Origin: Flavobacterium psychrophilum
GTDB taxonomy: Bacteria; Bacteroidota; Bacteroidia; Flavobacteriales; Flavobacteriaceae
Length of the DNA: 64,000 bases
Direction of reading: 5' to 3'
NCBI GenBank assembly: GCA_943325515.2
Contig: CALPPS020000001.1
Span: forward strand, 1 to 64,000
Below are positions 35,044-43,820 of this stretch, in pieces. The notes beneath the pieces are model-generated. The model saw only the letters and a list, made by a program, of their open reading frames with translations, searched no databases and had not been told where the DNA came from. Positions within the stretch are counted from its first letter, which is position 1. Each line of letters opens with the position of its first letter. The position numbers were made by a program, and so were the translations under genes.

Positions 35044-36480
35044 TTATTGTCCTTGCCCTAATGAAAATGCCATTTTACCATCAAACTGATATAGATTCTC
35101 TGTTTTAATAGTATCGACTTCGTTTTGAATACACTGCTGAAGAAGTGCTATTATTTCTTCTTTATTAATCGTATTTCCTTCTGCAGTTTTAAATCTACAA
35201 CGCCAATGGTCGGTGCAAAATGTTTGTGAAAAACCTTCTGGCCAAACTTTGATTCCCCGATTGGTTATCATGCTTAGTTTCAAATTTGAAGTGCCAATTT
35301 TATTCATCTTAGCAGCCAATTCATCTGCATCAGTTCCATTCCAATGAACAAAAACATCATGACCAATAAGTTCTTTCTTAGCTTGTGGTCGTTTTTTGTA
35401 TTTTGGAAGAGTAAGTGGTTGCCCATTTTCGTAATTAACAGCTGGTAACGTTTTTGGTTTCTGACCCAAGTTGGCAATTACTGCTTGAGCAAACTCTTTG
35501 GTACCCACTTTTTGAGTACTACTCCCTTCTTTAAAAATATCGTAGGTATGTATGCCATCTTCTAAGGTTTTCAACCAAGCATTGTGTACTTTGGTGGCAA
35601 TGGTATTTTGCCCTAAATGGTTAAGCATCATTACAGCTCCTTGTAATAACCCTGATGGATTAGCCAAGTTTTGTCCTGCTCTTCTTGGTGCCGAACCATG
35701 AATGGCTTCAAACATAGAGCACTCTTCGCCTATATTGGCTGAACCCGCTAAACCAACTGAACCCGCAATTTGAGCAGCAATATCAGAAATAACATCGCCA
35801 TATAAATTCAAAGTCACTATAACATCAAAAGCTTCGGGAGTGTCGCTCATTTTAGCGGCACCAATATCAATAATCCAGTGTTCGTTTTCTATTTGTGGAT
35901 ATTCTGTTGCAATTTCATCAAACACTTGGTGGAATAAACCATCCGTTTGCTTCATGATATTATCTTTGGTAAAACAAGTTACTTTTTTTCTTCCGTAAGC
36001 TTTTGCATATTCAAACGCATATCGAACTATTTTTTCACAACCTGGACGGCTGATTATTTTTAGACATTGAATAACTTCATCGGTTTGTTGGTGTTCAATT
36101 CCTGCATATAAATCTTCTTCATTTTCTCTGATTATCACCATGTCCATTTTTGGATGTTTCGTTTCCACAAAAGGGTGTAAACTCATGCAGGGTCTAACAT
36201 TAGAATACAATCCAAGAAATTTTCTTGTGGTGACATTTAAACTTTTATAACCGCCACCTTGAGGAGTTGTGATTGGTGCTTTTAAAAATACTTTGTTTTT
36301 AATAATGGTATCCCAGCTTTCTTTTGCTATTCCCGAAGTGTTTCCAGAAAGATACACTTTCTCCCCAACTTCTATTTCATCATATTCAAGCTGTGCACCT
36401 GCTGCTTTGATGATTTCTAATGTAGCGTCCATGATTTCTGGACCTATTCCGTCTCCTTTTGCGATTGTTATTCTTTGCAT
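35044..36480 (-). CDS. icd: NADP-dependent isocitrate dehydrogenase with C-terminal extension
   Basis: The 478-residue enzyme oxidatively decarboxylates isocitrate to 2-oxoglutarate in the TCA cycle. An isocitrate/isopropylmalate dehydrogenase core spans about 1-335 (KGDGIGPEIMD at the start; NVRPCMSLHPF; MVIIRENEEDLYAGIEH; LNLYGDVISDIAAQIAGSVGLAGSAN in two parts; HGSAPRRAGQNLANPSGLL). A C-terminal extension of about 130 residues is like that of the Thermus-type enzyme. It is second in the minus-strand run, 5 bases after the SPFH lipoprotein gene. Confidence 0.95.
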   Translation of the reverse strand: MQRITIAKGDGIGPEIMDATLEIIKAAGAQLEYDEIEVGEKVYLSGNTSGIAKESWDTIIKNKVFLKAPITTPQGGGYKSLNVTTRKFLGLYSNVRPCMSLHPFVETKHPKMDMVIIRENEEDLYAGIEHQQTDEVIQCLKIISRPGCEKIVRYAFEYAKAYGRKKVTCFTKDNIMKQTDGLFHQVFDEIATEYPQIENEHWIIDIGAAKMSDTPEAFDVIVTLNLYGDVISDIAAQIAGSVGLAGSANIGEECSMFEAIHGSAPRRAGQNLANPSGLLQGAVMMLNHLGQNTIATKVHNAWLKTLEDGIHTYDIFKEGSSTQKVGTKEFAQAVIANLGQKPKTLPAVNYENGQPLTLPKYKKRPQAKKELIGHDVFVHWNGTDADELAAKMNKIGTSNLKLSMITNRGIKVWPEGFSQTFCTDHWRCRFKTAEGNTINKEEIIALLQQCIQNEVDTIKTENLYQFDGKMAFSLGQGQ

Positions 36481-36485
36481 TATAT

Positions 36486-37250
36486 TTATTGGTTAATTAA
36501 AAATGGTGTTTTACCATCGGTTATTATTATTTTTGCGTTGGGTGATTTTGATAATTCATTGAATGCATCGATGCTTCTTATTTTGATTATTTCGTTTGTT
36601 AAACCCTCAGAAAGAATTTTTTGAGAGTCTCTTGTTCCTTTTGCTTCTATTATTTTCCTTTCTGCTTCAAATTTTTCTTGTTGCAATACAAATTCCATTC
36701 GCATGGCATCTTGTTCCGCTTGTAACTTACTTTCAATAGATTGTGATAAACCCTGAGGAAGTTGAATGCTTTTCATTAAAACAGATTCAATTATTATTCC
36801 TTTGCTTAAGAGATTACCAGACATTTTTATTAAGATGTCGTTTTCTATTTCTGAACGTTTACCAGAGTGCATGTCTTTTGCATAATACTGGGCACAAATA
36901 TCTGCCGATGCTGATCTAAATACATTCGCAATTATTCCCTCATAATTTAACCCTAAATCATTAACTATTTTTACAACTTCACTTTTCTCTAATCGGTATA
37001 AAATTGAAATCTGAGAAGTAATACTCAATCCTTCCTTACTTGGTAAACTTAGACTCAATTCCAAATTTCTAGTTTGAATAGAGGTTCGAACAATTTTTGA
37101 AGTAAATGGATTAAAAAAAACTGGTCCCTGCGGATAAATTTCTTCAGATAATTTGCCTAATTTTTGTTTAAGTCCAACTTCACCTGGCTTAATAGTTACG
37201 CAACTACTAATAATAAATGGTGCAATACAAAGTGCAATTAAATTTTTCAT
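36486..37250 (-). CDS. SPFH/prohibitin-family lipoprotein
   Basis: The 254-residue protein has a lipoprotein signal (lipobox IISSC, Cys17) followed by an SPFH domain (about 18-180; KPGEVGLKQKLGKLSEEIYPQGPVFFNPF) and a helical C-terminus rich in Glu, Ala and Lys (LQAEQDAMRMEFVLQQEKFE). Prohibitin-like proteins oligomerise on membranes, often as chaperones of membrane proteases. A lipid anchor in place of the usual N-terminal helix means it would face the periplasm. It leads a seven-gene minus-strand run and diverges from a LysR gene. Confidence 0.85.
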   Translation of the reverse strand: MKNLIALCIAPFIISSCVTIKPGEVGLKQKLGKLSEEIYPQGPVFFNPFTSKIVRTSIQTRNLELSLSLPSKEGLSITSQISILYRLEKSEVVKIVNDLGLNYEGIIANVFRSASADICAQYYAKDMHSGKRSEIENDILIKMSGNLLSKGIIIESVLMKSIQLPQGLSQSIESKLQAEQDAMRMEFVLQQEKFEAERKIIEAKGTRDSQKILSEGLTNEIIKIRSIDAFNELSKSPNAKIIITDGKTPFLINQ

Positions 37251-37331
37251 GATTTTAATTTTTTACAAAGTTAAAGACAGTATTGTATATGTTTTTATTT
37301 ATATTTGTTATGACATACATTAAATATATTT

Positions 37332-38261
37332 ATGCATTATACTTTACATCAATTACAGATATTCCTGAAAATTGCACAAACGAAGAGTATCACAAAAGCT
37401 GCCATAGAATTGAATTTAACCCAACCAGCGGTATCTATACAATTAAAGAAACTTCAAGATCAATTTGATATTCCATTAACAGAAGTCATTGGAAGACAAT
37501 TGTATATAACTCATTTTGGTTCAGAAATTGCCATTACGGCTCAAAGAGTCTTAGATGAAGTGGCAACCATAACGTATAAATCGAAAACGTTTAAAGGAAT
37601 ATTGTCGGGAAAATTAACTTTGTCTTTAGCATCAACGGCTAAATATGTAATGCCTTATTTTTTGTCTGATTTTTTAAATCAAAATAAAGGTATTGAACTT
37701 GTTATGGATGTTACCAATAAATCGAAAGTGGTTAAAAGTCTTGAAAACAATGAAGTTGATTTTGCATTGGTTTCAATTTTGCCAGATGATATTCAATTGC
37801 AGTTTGAGATTTTACTTGAAAATAAGTTGTATTTAATTGGAAATAAAAATGCAGTTTCAGAAATACATAATAATGATTTAGATTTATTTAACGAGTTCCC
37901 TCTAATTTATAGAGAGGAAGGCTCTGCAACACGATTTGTTATGGAAAATTACCTATTTAGAAATGGTTTACAATCTTCCAAAAAAATACAGCTGACTTCA
38001 AATGAAGCGGTCAAACAAGCCGTTATTGCTGGAATTGGCTATTCGATTATGCCCATCATAGGATTAAAGAACGAATTGGAAAATGGTGATTTAAAAATCA
38101 TACCCATGAAGGGATTTCCTATACAGTCTAATTGGCATTTGGTATGGTTAAAAAACAAATCGATGAGTCCCGTTGCTGAAGCGTATATAAAATATATCAG
38201 AGAAGAAAAAACTAATTTAAAAACGAATTTTTTTTCATGGATTGATAATTATACCCTATAA
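37332..38261 (+). CDS. LysR-type transcriptional regulator
   Basis: The 309-residue protein has an N-terminal winged helix-turn-helix (1-60; KSITKAAIELNLTQPAVSIQ) and a LysR effector-binding domain (about 90-295). The sequence (FKGILSGKLTLSLASTAKYV; EGSATRFVMENYLF) is closest in style to the CysB/CbbR-like branch. It has no OxyR-type Cys pair. It diverges from the SPFH-icd-sbtA run with an 81-base gap, so that run, including the bicarbonate transporter, is a plausible target; CbbR-type regulators often respond to carbon status, but this is inference. Confidence 0.88.
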   Translation: MHYTLHQLQIFLKIAQTKSITKAAIELNLTQPAVSIQLKKLQDQFDIPLTEVIGRQLYITHFGSEIAITAQRVLDEVATITYKSKTFKGILSGKLTLSLASTAKYVMPYFLSDFLNQNKGIELVMDVTNKSKVVKSLENNEVDFALVSILPDDIQLQFEILLENKLYLIGNKNAVSEIHNNDLDLFNEFPLIYREEGSATRFVMENYLFRNGLQSSKKIQLTSNEAVKQAVIAGIGYSIMPIIGLKNELENGDLKIIPMKGFPIQSNWHLVWLKNKSMSPVAEAYIKYIREEKTNLKTNFFSWIDNYTL

Positions 38262-38279
38262 ACCCTCAGTTGTGTAAAC

Positions 38280-38362
38280 TAAAAGTCGTCTGTTCGAGTA
38301 TCCTAATTTTAATGGGGAATTGAACCGAGCTAAAGCCGAACGGAGCTTAGCTAATCGAGAAC
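38280..38362. repeat. dispersed intergenic hairpin element (GTTCGAG ... CGAGAACC)
   Basis: The region after the LysR gene contains GTCTGTTCGAGTATCC, an internal hairpin (GAGCTAAAG-CCGAACGG-AGCTTAGCT) and the end AATCGAGAACCTC. A related piece (TGAACGGAGTTAAAATCGA) occurs at about 58566-58584. The layout resembles the short palindromic repeats scattered through Flavobacterium genomes. Confidence 0.55.
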
Positions 38363-38365
38363 CTC

Positions 38366-39565
38366 TTATTTATCCTCTATATTTTCATTAAAAGAGGATG
38401 GAAGCAACGTCGGGATAAACTTAATCAACAATGGCAATAACAAACTTCCACCGGGCAACAAGAAAATAGTCAATGAAGGCACTGTTTTACATATATCAAG
38501 GAGTTGCTTTTTGACCTTCTTCTTTTCTTCATTATCCAAATCTTTATGCGTTGATTTAGCCAACAGTTGCATCAACTCTTTGCTTTGAGATAGTTCCTTT
38601 AGCAGTCTTTTTTTGTTTCGGTTTATCAAGATCACAACACTATCTGAAGTTTGATCATAAAAGTGTTTCACCGGATTAGAGTTATTAAAGTAGGGTATTT
38701 CCTTTTTGTAATGGGCAATAAAATCATTGATAAATGTAATACTACTTAACACAAAGCTATCGTCAATGGTAAGACTATCACCAAGTGTATATAAAAAGTA
38801 GCGCTCTTCGTTTTCAACCTTTTCATCACTCCACAAACTAATACCTGCCAAATCAATCATATAAAACTTCTCTAATTCGTTTTGAAGATAGCTCAGTTCT
38901 AAATCGTCAATCGTTTTGATAGCAGTGGTTGTATACTTTGTATAGCGCACAGAAGCATCAAACAGTTTTAATAATAAAGCATCGTGTTGTGATATATTGG
39001 TTTTTGTTTTTAGCGAAATGGCCACAATGCTAGTTACTATGCCTTCAATTTTATTCAAATATTTATCGGGGATACTTCCTTTTTCGAGATGTTGTTTGAA
39101 AGCCAAAACATCGATAAAGAGCATAGCATTGGTAATTGCATGCGAAAAGTTTTTGGTAAATAAATCTTCGTTGGTTTGTACTCTGTCGTGCAATATCTTC
39201 TCCAGTTGGCTAGATAGTCTAGTGCTGGGCAACATTTTCTGTAAAGGATTATATCCTTTAATGGTCAATGAGTTGTAAAATGCAACTGTTTCGGTAAGGA
39301 ATTGGGAAGGGTCATTATTTTTTGTAACCAATCGAAACATTTGATAAAGCGTGATGAGCATGCCTATCTTTGATATTTCTTGTGGCAATCTATTGCTAGT
39401 TTCTATGGGAAAGCTTACGTCAAAACTGATGATGTGTCCAAAGATGAAACCGGTAGCCCTTGTTTGAGTATAAAAATTAATAGCACTCTCGGGGAAAGGG
39501 TGCTCTAATGAGCTTTGCTCCGCAAAGAACTTGTCAATCCAGCCGTGTACCGATGGGTTAATCAT
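38366..39565 (-). CDS. LETM1-related biofilm-associated protein
   Basis: The 399-residue, largely helical protein's C-terminal segment (LPGGSLLLPLLIKFIPTLLP, about 372-391) matches the LETM1-like hydrophobic motif, followed by PSSFNEN. Bacteroidota proteins with this end are named LETM1-related biofilm-associated proteins. The N-terminal region (PSVHGWIDKFFAEQ) is conserved in that group. Mitochondrial LETM1 acts in cation/proton exchange, but this protein has only one obvious hydrophobic segment, so the mechanism is uncertain. It lies 9 bases after sodC on the same strand. Confidence 0.8.
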   Translation of the reverse strand: MINPSVHGWIDKFFAEQSSLEHPFPESAINFYTQTRATGFIFGHIISFDVSFPIETSNRLPQEISKIGMLITLYQMFRLVTKNNDPSQFLTETVAFYNSLTIKGYNPLQKMLPSTRLSSQLEKILHDRVQTNEDLFTKNFSHAITNAMLFIDVLAFKQHLEKGSIPDKYLNKIEGIVTSIVAISLKTKTNISQHDALLLKLFDASVRYTKYTTTAIKTIDDLELSYLQNELEKFYMIDLAGISLWSDEKVENEERYFLYTLGDSLTIDDSFVLSSITFINDFIAHYKKEIPYFNNSNPVKHFYDQTSDSVVILINRNKKRLLKELSQSKELMQLLAKSTHKDLDNEEKKKVKKQLLDICKTVPSLTIFLLPGGSLLLPLLIKFIPTLLPSSFNENIEDK

Positions 39566-39574
39566 GAAAAAAAG

Positions 39575-40099
39575 CTATTTGATAATCCCCGAACACGCTA
39601 CTCTTGCTCCTGCCGCTCCTGTAGGTTGTGTTACATAATCATCTGGTTTTTCGTGAACTATTAATCCTTTATTGATGATGTCTTTAGTCTCATCACCACA
39701 GTTCATGCACCATTGGTCGGTTTTGAAGGTAATGGTAGCGTTTCCTTTTGCATCAGCTAGAAAGTTGCCTATATCGCCTTTGTGGCATTCTGTATTGCCC
39801 CATCTTCCGTGTTTCTTGAAGGTTGGGTTCCAATGTCCACCTGCTGATGCTGCGTCTGCGGCAGAACAATCGGCTTTTTCATGAATATGCATGGCGTGTT
39901 CGCCGGGTTTTAGTCCTGCTAATTTGGCTACTAATGTCACTTCGTTGTTCTTTTGGGTGAACGTTGCCGTGCCCGTTACGCCACTGTTGCTTTTGGTTTC
40001 AAAAGTAAGTTGTAGTGATTTGCTAGTATTGCTAGAGGAACTTTTGCATCCTAATAGGATTAGTCCAAATAGAACTAGAGCCGTTATTGTTCTTTTCAT
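39575..40099 (-). CDS. sodC: Cu/Zn superoxide dismutase lipoprotein
   Basis: The 174-residue protein has a lipoprotein signal (lipobox ILLGC near residue 18) and a complete Cu/Zn SOD domain. Metal-binding segments are visible: HAMHIHEKADC with the copper ligands, GGHWNP, KHGRWGNTECHKGDIGN with zinc ligands, and GLIVHEKPDDYVTQPTGAAG with the last histidine. It converts superoxide to peroxide and oxygen in the periplasm or on the outer membrane. It is upstream of, and probably cotranscribed with, the LETM1-related gene. Confidence 0.95.
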   Translation of the reverse strand: MKRTITALVLFGLILLGCKSSSSNTSKSLQLTFETKSNSGVTGTATFTQKNNEVTLVAKLAGLKPGEHAMHIHEKADCSAADAASAGGHWNPTFKKHGRWGNTECHKGDIGNFLADAKGNATITFKTDQWCMNCGDETKDIINKGLIVHEKPDDYVTQPTGAAGARVACSGIIK

Positions 40100-40260
40100 G
40101 AGTACTTAATTTAGTGTTATAAAGGTACTAAAATACAACCCTATTGGTGTGATTGATTATCTTTTATTTTTATCCACATAGTTTCATAGTTTTTATAGCA
40201 GATGTATAGGCGTTTTACATTATGATAATACATCAAAGTTGAGTAAATTAAGAATTACAG

Positions 40261-40785
40261 TTACTTAGTTTTTTCACCTACAAAATACTGGTTTTGTGAT
40301 TTGAATAACACGTTAAACGTGGTGAGTGTTCCATAGATACGGGTAATGTATTGTTGTAGTTCTACCTTTTCTATTTCTTCGATATTGCTGGCGTTTATTT
40401 TTTGTTCCATTACGCGAAGGCGGTCGCGTAGCATGACTATTTTGTGGAAAAACACATCTATCGGCACGTCTTTTCCTTGTACGCCTACTTGTCCCGGCTC
40501 TAGTTTTAGGTTGCCGCCTTTCCACTTGTCTGCAATAGCTACGGGTTCACCAAGCCCGTTCCATTTCTTTAGGATGGAAAGAAGGGATTGTTCTACTTCA
40601 TAGAAACTGACGGTGTCTAGTTCGTTATCTGTGGCTTCTATGACTTCAAATTCATCATCTATAGCGATGGTTTCTAGTCCTGATTCGATAAAGGTTACCC
40701 AATATTCTTTACTAGATACATTTGTTACTACACCTTTACCATACTCTTTGTGATTTATTCTTGAACCTATTCCTAGCAGTTTCAT
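40261..40785 (-). CDS. conserved hypothetical protein with Tudor-like N-terminus
   Basis: The 174-residue protein's N-terminal 50 residues (LGIGSRINHKEYGKGVVTNVSS in two parts) form a small SH3/Tudor-like barrel of the type seen at the end of UvrD/PcrA helicases and CarD-like proteins. The rest is helical (VPIDVFFHKIVMLRDRLRVM). It is cytoplasmic, with no catalytic motif recognised. Its GC content is higher than that of its neighbours. It is monocistronic; a role in nucleic-acid or RNA polymerase binding is only a guess from the fold. Confidence 0.65.
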   Translation of the reverse strand: MKLLGIGSRINHKEYGKGVVTNVSSKEYWVTFIESGLETIAIDDEFEVIEATDNELDTVSFYEVEQSLLSILKKWNGLGEPVAIADKWKGGNLKLEPGQVGVQGKDVPIDVFFHKIVMLRDRLRVMEQKINASNIEEIEKVELQQYITRIYGTLTTFNVLFKSQNQYFVGEKTK

Positions 40786-41299
40786 AATTTGTTAATTATT
40801 ATTTAATAGGGCACTAAAATAATGATTTTGAGAAAAACAACAACTTTAAATAATTTAAACTATTAGTTGTAATTAGTTTTTAATGTTTTATTTATATAAG
40901 TTCATAGTACTGAGTAGCCTTCTTCGTAGTTTTAAGAATTTTCTAATTGTCTCATTTTTTAATTGAGTTATTTTTTTAAAGATTCAATCGAAATAATTTT
41001 CATTTAAACCCAACTGATTAAAAGTAATAAAATAAAAAAATCACATAAAAATGTATTTTTGATTATGAAGTTTTTAACTTTTATCTTAAAATAACTAAGA
41101 AAAATGGATTTTTATATAAATATTTATTTAATTACATAATTAACGTTTTTAACATTTTTTTATTTGTAAATCACTTTATTAATATGTTAATTTTACACTT
41201 TTATTAAACTTTAGTCAATTAATAGAAAGTATTAAAAATTTTAAAAGTAGGGTTTTTAAATAAAATCTTGTTTTACACATAATTTAATTAATTCAAAAA
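40786..41299. other. 514-base AT-rich intergenic region
   Basis: Very AT-rich sequence between divergent genes. I find no coherent reading frame, RNA gene, strong hairpin or TAnnTTTG promoter. It could hold a long 5' leader for the serine hydrolase gene or the remains of a lost gene. Confidence 0.4.
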
Positions 41300-42331
41300 A
41301 TGAAAACATATTTTAATTTAGAAAAAAAATATTCTGTTAAATACTTTATAATTGCTACTATTATAATTTCAATATCAGTTTGCTTTATTGTTAATAATTT
41401 TTATAAACACAAGCAACAAGAGGAAAATTTGATTAGTGCTTCATCTTTTAAATGTAATTACGATATCAAAAGATTAGAAGGTTATAAATTTATTAAACCA
41501 TTAATGTTTGTAGATGATGAATGTGAATCTGAAAATCTTAATGATTTAAAACAACAAGTGACATCCATAGTTGATAAATATAAAATATCTGGAGATTTGA
41601 ATAATGCCTCTGTATATGTAAGAGAATTTAAATTCAATACATGGACTACAATAAATGATGGCATAAAGTATGATCCAGGTTCAATTTTTAAAGTTCCAGT
41701 AATGATTGCAATATTAAAAATGAATGAACTTAATCCTGGTTTTTTGAACAAGACTATCATTTACTCAAAAAATATTAATGATGGTAAAAATGTTGCTTTC
41801 GATGATAAATCAATTAATCTTGGAAATACTTATACTATCAGAGAGTTGTTAACTTATATGATTAAATATTCAGACAACAAAGCAACTATATTATTAGAAA
41901 ATCAAATGGACTCAAGAATCTTGCAGAAGCTTTTTAAAGATGTTGGATTAGAAGTTCCTAATATTTATGCTAGTCAATATCAATTTACTCCAAAAGAATA
42001 TTCTTATTTTATGAGAGCAATTTATAATGCGGCTTATCTTACTTCTGATAGTTCTGAATTTGCAGCTGAATTATTAAGTCAAACAAACTTCAAAGATGGA
42101 ATCCTTAAAGGTTTACCTTCTAATACAAATGTTGCTCATAAATTTGGAGAATCAGGTAATCAAATTGAAAAGCAATTGCATGAATCGGCTTTAGTTTACT
42201 TAAATAACAAAACCTATTTATTAACTATAATGACAAGAGGAAAGGAGAATTCAAAATTATCACAAGTACTAGCTGAAATATCACAAACAGTTTATAATTA
42301 TATGAAGAATGATGAAGTTTCAATGATGTAG
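41300..42331 (+). CDS. membrane-anchored class A beta-lactamase-like serine hydrolase
   Basis: The 343-residue protein has an N-terminal membrane helix (about 14-33) and a penicillin-recognising fold (about 85-335). The nucleophile motif is Ser128-Ile-Phe-Lys131 and SDN is at 191-193. The third motif is KFG (281-283) instead of KTG/KSG, and no clear Glu166-type general base is seen. It is thus more likely a PBP-like peptidase or amidase of the beta-lactamase2 group than a true beta-lactamase. It is anchored in the inner membrane facing the periplasm, monocistronic, and ended by a strong terminator. Confidence 0.85.
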   Translation: MKTYFNLEKKYSVKYFIIATIIISISVCFIVNNFYKHKQQEENLISASSFKCNYDIKRLEGYKFIKPLMFVDDECESENLNDLKQQVTSIVDKYKISGDLNNASVYVREFKFNTWTTINDGIKYDPGSIFKVPVMIAILKMNELNPGFLNKTIIYSKNINDGKNVAFDDKSINLGNTYTIRELLTYMIKYSDNKATILLENQMDSRILQKLFKDVGLEVPNIYASQYQFTPKEYSYFMRAIYNAAYLTSDSSEFAAELLSQTNFKDGILKGLPSNTNVAHKFGESGNQIEKQLHESALVYLNNKTYLLTIMTRGKENSKLSQVLAEISQTVYNYMKNDEVSMM

Positions 42332-42358
42332 TATTTTTGTTGAATTAGGATTTAAAAT

Positions 42359-42389
42359 AAGAAAAACCATCCTTAGGATGGTTTTTCTT
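42359..42389. terminator. bidirectional terminator
   Basis: Arms AAGAAAAACCATCCT and AGGATGGTTTTTCTT (15 bp, perfect, with a minimal loop) lie between the convergent serine hydrolase and alpha-oxoamine synthase genes. Confidence 0.9.
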
Positions 42390-42410
42390 ATTAATCAATA
42401 AATTCATTTA

Positions 42411-43670
42411 CTAAGAAACATCTACTGTTGTAGCATCAGCAATCTTTTTATAGGTTCCGTTTATAAGTTTCTCTCGAATAGCATCAAAAGCATTAAGCGT
42501 TTCATCTATATCTGCTAATGTATGTGAAGAAGTTGGAATCATTCTCAACAAGATAATTCCTTTAGGAATTACGGGATACACTACTATAGAAAGGAAAATA
42601 CCATAATTTTCCCGAAGATCATTAACCATTACCATAGCTTCTGGTATAGAACCCTCAAGATATACTGGTGTTACACAAGTATTAGTATCGCCAATATTAA
42701 ATCCTTTCGTTTTTAATCCGTTTTGTAAAGCGTTAACGTTTTCCCAAAGTTTGTCTTTTAATCCAGGATTATCTCTCAATAATTGTAATCTTTTTAAAGC
42801 ACCAACGGTTTGAATCATTGGCAACGCTTTAGCAAACATTTGTGAGCGTAAATTGTATTTTAAATAATCGATAATGTCTTTGTCAGCAGCCAAGAAAGCA
42901 CCTATACTTGCCATAGACTTTGCAAAAGTAGAAAAGTAAACATCTATATCGTCTTGACAACCTTGCTCTTCACCAGCTCCAGCACCTGTTTTTCCTAGTG
43001 TTCCAAAACCATGAGCATCATCAACTAAAAGTCGAAAATTGTATTTCTTTTTCATTGCAACAATTTCTTTCAACTTCCCTTGTTGCCCACGCATACCAAA
43101 AACACCTTCGGTTATGAAAAGAATTCCACCGCCTGTTTCAGTAGCCATTTTTGTAGCACGTTGCAGGTTTTTCTCCATGCTTTCAATATCGTTATGACGG
43201 TAAGTAAAACGTTTTCCCATGTGAAGGCGCACACCATCTATAATACAAGCATGAGCATCTACATCATATACGATGATATCGTTTTTAGTAACTAATGCGT
43301 CGATACAAGACATAATACCTTGGTAACCAAAGTTTAGTAAGTATGCGGATTCTTTCATCACAAAAGCTGCTAATTCTTTTTCTAATTGTTCATGAGCATC
43401 TGTATGCCCACTCATCATACGAGCACCCATTGGATAAGCTGCACCATATTTTATAGCGGCATCAGTATCTGCCTGGCGAACTTCAGGATGATTAGCTAGA
43501 CCCAAATAATCATTCAAACTCCAGTTCAAAATATCTTTTCCGTGAAATTGCATTCTCGGACCAAGTTCTCCTTCTAGTTTGGGAAAAACATAATAACCTT
43601 CAGCCTGAGAAGCCCATTTTCCTAGTGGACCTTTATTGTTTTGTATTCTTTCGAATAAATCTTTTACCAT
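42411..43670 (-). CDS. alpha-oxoamine synthase family PLP enzyme (serine/cysteate palmitoyltransferase-like)
   Basis: The 419-residue fold-type I PLP enzyme has DDAHGFG at 217-223 and the PLP lysine Lys251 in STFAKSMASIGAF. The family condenses an amino acid with an acyl-CoA (serine palmitoyltransferase, 2-amino-3-ketobutyrate CoA ligase, 8-amino-7-oxononanoate synthase). In Flavobacteriia, close relatives are linked to sphingolipid or sulfonolipid base synthesis, so a serine or cysteate acyltransferase is the best guess. No biotin or threonine genes are nearby. It is monocistronic. Confidence 0.82.
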   Translation of the reverse strand: MVKDLFERIQNNKGPLGKWASQAEGYYVFPKLEGELGPRMQFHGKDILNWSLNDYLGLANHPEVRQADTDAAIKYGAAYPMGARMMSGHTDAHEQLEKELAAFVMKESAYLLNFGYQGIMSCIDALVTKNDIIVYDVDAHACIIDGVRLHMGKRFTYRHNDIESMEKNLQRATKMATETGGGILFITEGVFGMRGQQGKLKEIVAMKKKYNFRLLVDDAHGFGTLGKTGAGAGEEQGCQDDIDVYFSTFAKSMASIGAFLAADKDIIDYLKYNLRSQMFAKALPMIQTVGALKRLQLLRDNPGLKDKLWENVNALQNGLKTKGFNIGDTNTCVTPVYLEGSIPEAMVMVNDLRENYGIFLSIVVYPVIPKGIILLRMIPTSSHTLADIDETLNAFDAIREKLINGTYKKIADATTVDVS

Positions 43671-43820
43671 GGTAAACTATAATTAACAAACATTGCAAAA
43701 GTAATTATAAAATACTAAATTTAACGAAATATTTTTTCAACTTCTTTAATTAGATTTACAAAAAAAATATTTCTTTTATGTAAAAGAAAAGTGTAGTGAA
43801 TATCATTTTTAATTAACAAA

